DNA of 64,000 nt. Origin: Chitinophaga pinensis. GTDB taxonomy: Bacteria > Bacteroidota > Bacteroidia > NS11-12g > UBA9320. Positions 54,799 through 61,595 of this stretch are shown in pieces. The stretch is from NCBI GenBank assembly GCA_945907065.1, contig CAMDSC010000009.1, positions 16,999-80,998 on the forward strand, given 5' to 3'. How positions within the stretch are numbered: position 1 is the stretch's first letter; each line of letters begins with the position of its first letter. Under the pieces are notes generated by a model. That model was not told the DNA's origin. It saw only the letters and a list, made by a program, of their open reading frames with translations, and made no database searches. The position numbers and the translations under genes are program-made.

Positions 54799-54845
54799 TT
54801 GAGGTAACTTTTCCAAAGTTTCAAACTTTGAAAAAGTTACCTCAA
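54799..54845. repeat. 47-bp near-perfect palindrome
   Basis: Arms of 23 bases (54799-54821, TTGAGGTAACTTTTCCAAAG...; and 54823-54845) with one mismatch and a one-base centre. It lies between the OstA-like and S9 peptidase genes and lacks a T-tract, so it is closer to a REP-like element than a terminator. Confidence 0.65.
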
Positions 54846-54937
54846 TAAACCATTAATCCCCATAAACCCAAGCCTTCATCGAAACTTAAAACCAACACCC
54901 ATTTTTTTTCATTGGTTTGTTCTTTTAAAAAATTATT

Positions 54938-57082
54938 ATGTTCAAAAAACTAGCCTTCTTTTTAGTTCCTTCGCTGCTTCTAGCATCCTGCATGACTGAT
55001 TCAAAAAAACCCACTCCCGTTACTTTCGGTGCGCCACCTGTCACCAAATCTGTAGATATATCTGATGATTATTTCGGGACAAAAATTGCCGACCCATACC
55101 GCTGGTTGGAGTATGATACCGCAGCTGATGTGGCTGAATGGGTTAAATCGCAAAACAATTATACAAATGGATATTTAAAACAAATCCCGTATCGCGATAA
55201 AATAAAATCCCGATTGGAAAAAATTTGGAACTATGCCAAATACAGCAGCCCGTTTAAAAAAGGCGATAATTATTTCTTTTATAAAAATGATGGTTTGCAA
55301 AACCAAAGCGTTTTGTACATCCAAAAAGGACTAAAATCTGAACCAAAAGTTTTATTGGATCCTAATACTTTGTCAAAAGATGGAACTATTTCCTTGGGAG
55401 GTATTTCATTTAGCCATGACAATAAATACATGGCCTATAGCCTTGGAAAAGCTGGCAGCGACTGGCAAGATATATATGTAATGGAAGTGGAAACCGGCAA
55501 AACATTGGCCGACAAAGTGGAGTGGACAAAATTTGGAGGAGCCAGCTGGAGAGGAAATGGGTTTTATTATAGCCGCTATGACAAACCGGCCAGCGGCAGT
55601 GGTTTATCCGAAGCCAATAAATATCAAAAAGTATATTTTCATAAAATAGGACAAGCCCAGGAAAAAGACCTTTTGGTGTATCAGGATGCCAAATATCCGT
55701 TGCGCTATTATTGGCCATCCGTTACAGAGGATGAAGATTATTTATTTATCAATATTTCTGAAGGAACCAGTGGCGGCGAAATTTGGTTTGCCGACCTTAA
55801 AAACGGAAAAGACACCGATTTGAAACTTTTGGTAAAAGGCTTTGAAAATAACCCGGGCGTGGTAGAAACCCTGAACGGAAAAATACTGGTAATGACCGAC
55901 CACAATGCTCCAAAATACAAGATGGTAGCCATTGACCCAAAAAATACAGCCTTTGAAAACTGGCAAACTGTAATTCCCGAAGGAAAACATTTGCTCGAAT
56001 GGGTAAGTTTGATCGGTAATAAATTTTTTGCAGGCTATCAGCAGGATGTGAGCAGCCATATTTACCAATACACCCTTGATGGAAAACAAGAAAGGGAAAT
56101 AGACTTGCCTGGTATTGGAACCGCCGGTGGTTTTGGTGGAAGCAAAAAAGATATGGAAACATTTTATCAGTTTACCTCCTTTACCGTCCCTAACATTATT
56201 AACCGTTATGATATTGCTACCGGAAAATCGGAGTTGTTTAAAACCATTGATTTTCCAACGGATTTAACCGGCTATGATACCAAACAGGTATTTTACCCAA
56301 GCAAAGACGGTGTAAAAGTTCCTATGTTTATTATCAGCAAAAAAGGTTTAAAATTTGATGGAACAAATCCTACCGTGCTTTATGGTTACGGAGGGTTTAA
56401 TATCAGCATTACTCCATCCTTTAGCACCAGTAATATTGTGTTTTTGGAGCAAGGCGGTGTGTATGCCATAGCCAACCTTAGAGGTGGTGGCGAGTATGGC
56501 GAAGACTGGCACAAAGCCGGAATGCTTGAAAAAAAGCAAACTGTTTTTAACGATTTTATTGCAGCAGCCGAATATCTTATAAAAGAAAAATATACCAGCA
56601 GCGATAAACTGGCCATAAAAGGCCGAAGCAACGGCGGTTTATTGGTTGGTGCCGTAATGACCCAACGCCCCGATTTATTTAAAGTAGCCTTGCCAGGAGT
56701 AGGAGTTTTGGATATGTTGCGCTACCACAAAAGCACTGTTGGCTGGGGTTGGGCTGTGGAGTATGGCAAAAGTGATGTAAAAGCAGAGTTTGATTATTTA
56801 ATAAAATACTCACCGCTTCATACTATTAAAGATAGCGTGAAATACCCTGCCACCTTGGTTACCACCGGCGATCATGATGACCGGGTAGTTCCATCACATT
56901 CCTTTAAATTTATAGCTACCCTGCAAGCTAAAGCCGCAGCCAAAAACCCAACTGTTCCTTACATGGTTCGTATAGATACCAACGCAGGCCACGGAGCTGG
57001 TAAACCTACTTCTAAATTGATAGAAGAAGAAGCCGATGTGTGGTCGTTTGTAATGTATAATCTAGGAATGAACTTTGAGTAA
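54938..57082 (+). CDS. prolyl oligopeptidase family (S9) serine peptidase, lipoprotein
   Basis: A 714-residue peptidase with a lipoprotein signal (LAFFLVPSLLLASC, Cys18). A seven-bladed propeller lies between the hydrolase halves (about 80-450), and the alpha/beta hydrolase domain follows to the end. The nucleophile Ser is in KGRSNGGLLVG, the Asp in TTGDHDDRVVPSHS and the His in AGHGAGKPTSK. It cleaves proline-containing peptides, here probably in the periplasm or outer membrane. The usual GGSNGG is GRSNGG here, with the catalytic Ser kept. It is bordered by palindromes on both sides. Confidence 0.92.
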   Translation: MFKKLAFFLVPSLLLASCMTDSKKPTPVTFGAPPVTKSVDISDDYFGTKIADPYRWLEYDTAADVAEWVKSQNNYTNGYLKQIPYRDKIKSRLEKIWNYAKYSSPFKKGDNYFFYKNDGLQNQSVLYIQKGLKSEPKVLLDPNTLSKDGTISLGGISFSHDNKYMAYSLGKAGSDWQDIYVMEVETGKTLADKVEWTKFGGASWRGNGFYYSRYDKPASGSGLSEANKYQKVYFHKIGQAQEKDLLVYQDAKYPLRYYWPSVTEDEDYLFINISEGTSGGEIWFADLKNGKDTDLKLLVKGFENNPGVVETLNGKILVMTDHNAPKYKMVAIDPKNTAFENWQTVIPEGKHLLEWVSLIGNKFFAGYQQDVSSHIYQYTLDGKQEREIDLPGIGTAGGFGGSKKDMETFYQFTSFTVPNIINRYDIATGKSELFKTIDFPTDLTGYDTKQVFYPSKDGVKVPMFIISKKGLKFDGTNPTVLYGYGGFNISITPSFSTSNIVFLEQGGVYAIANLRGGGEYGEDWHKAGMLEKKQTVFNDFIAAAEYLIKEKYTSSDKLAIKGRSNGGLLVGAVMTQRPDLFKVALPGVGVLDMLRYHKSTVGWGWAVEYGKSDVKAEFDYLIKYSPLHTIKDSVKYPATLVTTGDHDDRVVPSHSFKFIATLQAKAAAKNPTVPYMVRIDTNAGHGAGKPTSKLIEEEADVWSFVMYNLGMNFE

Positions 57083-57095
57083 GTTAAAAACAAAA

Positions 57096-57183
57096 AAGTT
57101 AAAAGTTAAAAACTAAAAGTTTAAATTATGGATATTTACTATATACCCTCCACTTTTCACTTTTAGTTTTTAACTTTTAACTT
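57096..57183. repeat. 25-bp perfect inverted repeat (long hairpin)
   Basis: AAGTTAAAAGTTAAAAACTA... (57096-57120) and its exact complement (57159-57183) are separated by 38 bases, directly after the S9 peptidase stop. Perfect pairing over 25 bases is unlikely by chance even in AT-rich DNA. Confidence 0.7.
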
Positions 57184-57278
57184 CAGGAAGTTTTGTCAAT
57201 TTATCACCCAATCGTCATAACTTGCAGCATAAAGACTTTTGATAATTTTTGACCGTTCAATCCTTATTGACATTCCTC

Positions 57279-57286
57279 TATTTTTG
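57279..57286 (+). promoter_or_regulatory. -7 promoter element of the serine hydrolase gene
   Basis: TATTTTTG fits TAnnTTTG 22 bases before the ATG at 57309. TTTG at 57248-57251 lies 27 bases upstream of it, further than usual. Confidence 0.35.
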
Positions 57287-57308
57287 AAAGATGTTTTTTT
57301 AAGGTTTT

Positions 57309-58331
57309 ATGAGTAAAAAACTTAGTTATACTATAACTTTAGCCTTGGTTATAGTTAGCTGCGGATTAACATATCTTATTGAGGAATACATTCATCATCG
57401 AATATCACAAACTACCAATCAAACTATAGCTCTTATTGAGGAGAACAATTCCTCCGGGAGTTTAGAATTAAAGGAGAATTCGTTTAAAAAGTATATATTT
57501 ATTAAGCCCCATAGTTTAATAGAGATTAAATATGAATCTCCTACTTTTAACGGATTAAAGGAAAAGTTAAATAATTATATCGAAAGTCTTAAAAATGCCA
57601 AAAAATTAATAAATGCTTCCGTTTATGTGCGGTATTACGGGCAAGGCACTCAAATGAGTCTAAATCCCAACGAAACCTATAGCCCGGGTTCTATGTTTAA
57701 GGTTGTCAATTTGATGTTATATCTTAAATGGAGTGAACAAAACCAGGGATTATTGGATAAAAAAATGGTCTATAATACTCCTTCATATCCAATTCCTGTT
57801 CAAACTTTCAACTCAAGACAAATAGAAACAGGTAAAGAGTATACAATTAAAGAGTTGCTAAAATATATGGTTGTATCCTCCGACAATAAGGCCACAACCT
57901 GGCTTGTGGCCAATATGGGTAGCGACCTTTATTTTAAAATGATGAACGATCTTAATATTTCAAAGGAACACACTAAGGAAGGCCTGCCCCTTATGACGGT
58001 TTCTCAATATTCTCAAATTATGAGATTATTGTACAGGTCAACTTATCTCACCAAGGAAAACTCAGAATTTGCGCTTAGTTTATTAAATCAAAGTGATTTT
58101 AGTTTAGGGTTATTAAAAGGCTTGCCGGGCAATATAAATGTGGCACATAAATTTGGAGAAGCAGGAACAAAGCGTGAACCTGAGTTGCATGAAAGCGGAA
58201 TAGTATATCTAGATTATGGCCCTTATCTTATTACCATTATGACCAAAGGCTACAAAATAGATGACCTGCCTCCAGTAATAAGCACTATATCAAAAATGGT
58301 GTATGACGATATTTCTAATAAGGAAGAGTAA
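57309..58331 (+). CDS. class A beta-lactamase-like serine hydrolase
   Basis: A 340-residue protein with an N-terminal membrane anchor or signal (residues 5-28, SYTITLALVIVSCGLTYLI). The beta-lactamase/PBP-like domain has SxxK in YSPGSMFKVVN, SDN in VVSSDNKATTW and a K-T-G-like HKFGEAGT. The third motif is altered (KFGEAG instead of KTG), and the Glu166 equivalent is not evident. It may be a DD-peptidase or penicillin-interactive enzyme rather than a true beta-lactamase. Its flanks carry inverted repeats on both sides. Confidence 0.8.
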   Translation: MSKKLSYTITLALVIVSCGLTYLIEEYIHHRISQTTNQTIALIEENNSSGSLELKENSFKKYIFIKPHSLIEIKYESPTFNGLKEKLNNYIESLKNAKKLINASVYVRYYGQGTQMSLNPNETYSPGSMFKVVNLMLYLKWSEQNQGLLDKKMVYNTPSYPIPVQTFNSRQIETGKEYTIKELLKYMVVSSDNKATTWLVANMGSDLYFKMMNDLNISKEHTKEGLPLMTVSQYSQIMRLLYRSTYLTKENSEFALSLLNQSDFSLGLLKGLPGNINVAHKFGEAGTKREPELHESGIVYLDYGPYLITIMTKGYKIDDLPPVISTISKMVYDDISNKEE

Positions 58332-58336
58332 TTTAA

Positions 58337-58414
58337 TTATTAATGGTTAGAGGTTAATTGTTAATGATTTCTAGTTTAATTTGCCATTTATCATTCACAA
58401 TTAACCATTAATAA
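58337..58414. repeat. bulged inverted repeat downstream of the serine hydrolase gene
   Basis: TTATTAATGGTTA (58337-58349) pairs perfectly with 58402-58414; after a 4-base bulge, a further 14-base segment pairs with one mismatch. It occupies almost the whole gap before the PNP oxidase-like gene. Confidence 0.55.
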
Positions 58415-58424
58415 CTAAAAAAAG

Positions 58425-58985
58425 ATGGCCAAATTTCACCCTCACATTACCGAAAATATTCAGGCGTTTATTGAAAACCAGCATTTGTTTTTTGTAGCTA
58501 CAGCTCCATTAAGCAAAGACGGACACATCAATCTTTCGCCCAAGGGATTGGATTGTTTTAAAGTGCTGGGCCCCAATAAAGTGGGCTATATGGATTTGAT
58601 AAGCAGTGGAAACGAAACCAGTGCCCATACCTTGGAAAATGGCCGCATTACCTTTATGTTTTGCTCATTTGATAAAGTGCCTAATATTTTAAGGCTTTAT
58701 GGCCGTGGCATTACCGTATTGCCCGGCGATGCCGAATGGGAAGAGCTTTCTAAACATTTTACTATATACCCCAGCACCCGCCAGCTTATAGTGGCCGATA
58801 TTACCAAAGTGCAAACCTCCTGCGGCTATGGAGTGCCGCTATACGACTATACCGGCGAACGCAGCATCCATTTTGACTGGGCAGAGAAAAAAGGCGAAGA
58901 CGGCCTAAAGCAATACGTGGAAGATAATAATTTAGCGAGCTTGGATGACTTGCCTACGGTGATTGCTGCTAAAAAGGGTGCTTAA
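58425..58985 (+). CDS. pyridoxamine 5'-phosphate oxidase family protein
   Basis: A 186-residue split-barrel flavoprotein of the PNPOx-like family: FFVATAPLSKDGHINLSPKGLDCFKVLG binds the flavin, GNETSAHTLENGRITFMFCSFDK and ILRLYGRG are further family motifs. Members bind FMN or F420 and reduce or oxidise a range of substrates, and several remain uncharacterised. The true substrate is unknown. Confidence 0.85.
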   Translation: MAKFHPHITENIQAFIENQHLFFVATAPLSKDGHINLSPKGLDCFKVLGPNKVGYMDLISSGNETSAHTLENGRITFMFCSFDKVPNILRLYGRGITVLPGDAEWEELSKHFTIYPSTRQLIVADITKVQTSCGYGVPLYDYTGERSIHFDWAEKKGEDGLKQYVEDNNLASLDDLPTVIAAKKGA

Positions 58986-59040
58986 TAATTATAAATAGTT
59001 TCCTCTCTATCAACCGTTTGTTGGATTAAGGAATGTTTTG

Positions 59041-59074
59041 GTTAGCTTTGTTGCGCTTATCTGCAAGTTAGCGG
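59041..59074. repeat. left cassette-type inverted site (GTTAG-N21-GTTAGCGG)
   Basis: GTTAG (59041-59045), 21 bases, GTTAGCGG (59067-59074). The reverse complement of this arrangement, CCGCTAAC-N21-CTAAC, occurs at 60130-60163 with identical spacing, so the two sites bracket the membrane-protein gene in inverted orientation. Confidence 0.6.
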
Positions 59075-59134
59075 TCATTCTCACAATTTACTACTGAATC
59101 TAAACAATAAAATATTTTGACTAAAATAATTAAT

Positions 59135-60064
59135 ATGGACTTTTATAAACTCATGGGAAAACTTTATCAAAAACTTCTTTCAAAAAAAACTAAAGAAAAG
59201 AGTGAACGAATTATCTTATGGATTGCTTTAGTGAGTTTTATAATTCACTTATTAATAATTGGATTGATACATTTTAATATTATTACCATTAATGAACCAT
59301 CAAACTTATTAAAAAATCCTATCGCTGCTATTTATACCCCTTTTTCTTTTATTTTGGTTTATGAGGTATATCTTTTAATTTACTACCTCCCAAAATCAAC
59401 TTCTACTTATATCTCAAAGCAATATGAAATTATTGCACTCATCGTTATTAGACGATTGTTCAAAGACCTTTCAGATTTATCATTTTCGTCTAATTGGTTT
59501 AACATTAACAATGATTTACAATTTACCTATGATTTATTAGCATCGGTCTTATTGTTCTATTTAATTTATCTATTCCATGTTCAACGAACTAGATTATTTA
59601 GAACTGTTAAAAGTAGCATAAACCATTCTTCCAGTATTTCAAAATTTATAAATGCGAAAAAATGGATCGCTTCAGCCTTAGTTCCTATACTATTAATGAT
59701 TGCAATATATTCATTCTTAAACTGGAGTATTGGTATCTTTCAACCACTTGAAAGCAATGCCATTTCTTTCAAGAATATCAATAATATTTTCTTTGAGCAG
59801 TTTTTCAATATTCTGATTGTTGCTGATGTAATATTATTGTTATTTTCATTTTTCCACACAGACGAGTTCCACAAAGTTATTCGAAATTCAGGGTTTATTA
59901 TTTCAACTATATTAATTCGAATTTCTTTTTCTGTTAGCGGGATTATTAATAATATACTGATTGTTTCTGCTATTTTATTTGGACTTTCAATACTTTTCAT
60001 ACATAATAAATTTGAAAAGAAGTTAGCGGAAGAAATTCAGGAAAGTAATGAAATTGAAGAATGA
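59135..60064 (+). CDS. orphan multi-pass membrane protein of unknown family
   Basis: A 309-residue protein from the ATG at 59135 (MDFYKLMGKLYQKL); a TTG start at 59117 would add six residues. It has about seven hydrophobic segments (around 30-50, 65-90, 130-150, 180-200, 225-245, 260-280 and 280-295) and a short acidic C-terminus. The cytosolic stretch KQYEIIALIVIRRLFKDLSDL is the most protein-family-like part. No domain is recognised. The gene is AT-rich and lies alone between inverted sites, as in a gene cassette. Confidence 0.68.
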   Translation: MDFYKLMGKLYQKLLSKKTKEKSERIILWIALVSFIIHLLIIGLIHFNIITINEPSNLLKNPIAAIYTPFSFILVYEVYLLIYYLPKSTSTYISKQYEIIALIVIRRLFKDLSDLSFSSNWFNINNDLQFTYDLLASVLLFYLIYLFHVQRTRLFRTVKSSINHSSSISKFINAKKWIASALVPILLMIAIYSFLNWSIGIFQPLESNAISFKNINNIFFEQFFNILIVADVILLLFSFFHTDEFHKVIRNSGFIISTILIRISFSVSGIINNILIVSAILFGLSILFIHNKFEKKLAEEIQESNEIEE

Positions 60065-60129
60065 AAAAATACGAGAAAACTGATAAATAGAAATAGGATT
60101 TAGTGAGAACTTTAAGCAGAAAGAACGAA

Positions 60130-60163
60130 CCGCTAACAGCGGTTTTGCAAAAGGCTGGCTAAC
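60130..60163. repeat. right cassette-type inverted site (CCGCTAAC-N21-CTAAC)
   Basis: CCGCTAAC (60130-60137), 21 bases, CTAAC (60159-60163). CCGCT-AAC-AGCGG also forms a small hairpin. It mirrors the left site at 59041-59074. Confidence 0.6.
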
Positions 60164-60187
60164 GTGCTCCTTAGAAACATTGACTCG

Positions 60188-60236
60188 TCCTGAAAAAAGT
60201 TTACAGTTTATTAATTAATCCTGAAAAAAGTTTACA
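60188..60236. repeat. two tandem IS-end-like direct repeats
   Basis: TCCTGAAAAAAGTTTACA occurs at 60188-60205 and again at 60219-60236. A related truncated piece (TAATCCTG) follows at 60246. The motif resembles terminal repeats of IS3-type elements known in Bacteroidota, from memory. No transposase gene is present, so they may be solo ends or relics. Confidence 0.45.
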
Positions 60237-60412
60237 ATTCATTTTTAATCCTGTCCTTGGTTGGGTTTAAAAAAAAATAAATTAAAAGTACTTTAGTTTA
60301 ACGACATACATATAATTAATCAAACATTAGTTTATGGCATGAACTTTTATAGTAAAAATAGCCATCTATTCATTCCCAAAAACCCAATAACAAATAACCG
60401 CTTAGCAATTAT

Positions 60413-60420
60413 TATCTTTG
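60413..60420 (+). promoter_or_regulatory. -7 promoter element of dusB
   Basis: TATCTTTG fits TAnnTTTG and lies 16 bases before the GTG start at 60437. No TTTG is seen at the usual -33 distance. Confidence 0.4.
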
Positions 60421-60436
60421 CCAACTTTAAATAAAG

Positions 60437-61429
60437 GTGGTAAAAATTGGCAACATAGAATTGGGAGAGTTTCCCTTATTGCTGGCTCCTATGGAGGATG
60501 TCAGTGATCCGCCATTTCGTGCCGTTTGCAAAGCGAATGGAGCCGACCTTATGTATACCGAGTTTATCTCGTCGGAAGGCCTGATACGCGATGCTGCCAA
60601 GAGCCTTAAAAAGCTTGATATTTTTGAATACGAACGCCCCATTGGTATCCAGCTTTTTGGCAGTGATATAGAAAGTATGAGGGAAGCATCTCGGATAGCC
60701 ACATTAGTAAATCCCGATTTGATAGATATAAATTATGGTTGCCCGGTAAAAGCAGTGGCTTGTAAAGGAGCCGGAGCTGCCTTGCTTCAGGATATCCCTA
60801 AAATGGTAGCCATGACCAAAGCTGTTATTGACAGCACCCATTTACCGGTTACAGTAAAAACCCGATTGGGATGGGATGAATCCACAAAAAATATAGAAGA
60901 AGTAGCCGAGCGATTACAAGATATAGGAATTAGTGCATTAAGTATTCATGGCCGAACCCGTGTGCAATTGTACAAAGGTGAAGCCGACTGGACATTGATA
61001 GGAAAGGTTAAAAATAATCCAAGAATTCAAATTCCAATATTTGGAAATGGGGATATGGACAGCCCTGAAAAGGCGTTTGAATTAAAAAACCGATATGGAG
61101 TGGATGGTGTAATGATTGGTCGTGCGTCTATTGGTAATCCATGGATTTTTAGAGAAGTGAAACATTTTATAAAACATGGGGAACACTTGGAAGGTCCTAC
61201 TGTTCATGAAAGGGTAGCTGCTTGCAAACAGCACCTTTTGGAAGCCGTGAGATGGAAAAATCCAAAGGTGGGAATTTTAGAAATGCGTCGCCATTATTCC
61301 AATTATTTTAAAGGGTTTCCACATTTTAAAGATACCCGAATGAAATTGGTTTTATCGGAAGATTTGCAGGAAATTCTACAAATTTTAGATAATATCGAGT
61401 TAGGGATATTTGAGATGGAGGCGGTTTGA
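60437..61429 (+). CDS. dusB: tRNA-dihydrouridine synthase (DusB-type)
   Basis: A 330-residue FMN-dependent enzyme reducing uridine to dihydrouridine in tRNA D loops. Features are LLLAPMEDVSDPPFRAVCK, YTEFISSEGLIRDA, INYGCPVKAVACKGAGAALLQD (with the catalytic Cys), VTVKTRLGWD, SIHGRTRVQLYKGEADW and NGDMDSPEKAF. The start codon is GTG, followed by VKIGNIELG, the usual beginning. It is downstream of the cassette-like region with its own promoter element. Confidence 0.93.
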   Translation: MVKIGNIELGEFPLLLAPMEDVSDPPFRAVCKANGADLMYTEFISSEGLIRDAAKSLKKLDIFEYERPIGIQLFGSDIESMREASRIATLVNPDLIDINYGCPVKAVACKGAGAALLQDIPKMVAMTKAVIDSTHLPVTVKTRLGWDESTKNIEEVAERLQDIGISALSIHGRTRVQLYKGEADWTLIGKVKNNPRIQIPIFGNGDMDSPEKAFELKNRYGVDGVMIGRASIGNPWIFREVKHFIKHGEHLEGPTVHERVAACKQHLLEAVRWKNPKVGILEMRRHYSNYFKGFPHFKDTRMKLVLSEDLQEILQILDNIELGIFEMEAV

Positions 61430-61526
61430 TGTGTCAATTTGAAAATGTGACAATTTGAAAATTGGCTAAAGCAAAACGATAGAAAAAAAATTGAATTAAC
61501 GAACAAAAGATTATCGAAGCCGCAGT

Positions 61527-61551
61527 CCCCCTTTGAAGGGGGGTGGGGGAT
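61527..61551. repeat. C-run/G-run hairpin before the metH C-terminal gene
   Basis: CCCCCTT (61527-61533) pairs with AAGGGGG (61536-61542) over a TG loop, then GGTGGGGGA. It resembles the CCCCC...GGGGG elements found between genes in Bacteroidota, and partly the islet at 7757. Only a stem and G-rich tail can be shown here. Confidence 0.5.
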
Positions 61552-61595
61552 GAATTAAAAAATTAAAGCAACGTTTGAAAGAAATACACCAATAC

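Larger units (their letters stand above)
60065..60436. other. non-coding right flank of the cassette-like unit
   Basis: This 372-base gap has no open frame of note. It holds the right inverted site (60130-60163), two tandem 18-bp IS-end-like repeats (60188-60236), an A-rich stretch and the dusB promoter element (60413-60420). Confidence 0.6.

Noticed and set aside
54799..54845. Rho-independent terminator for the OstA-like gene
   Set aside because: The palindrome is strong but lacks the T-tract that follows real terminators here (30204 and 51716).
61430..61526. A coding gene between dusB and the metH C-terminal gene
   Set aside because: No open frame with a start is visible; the sequence is low-complexity and ends in the C/G-run element.
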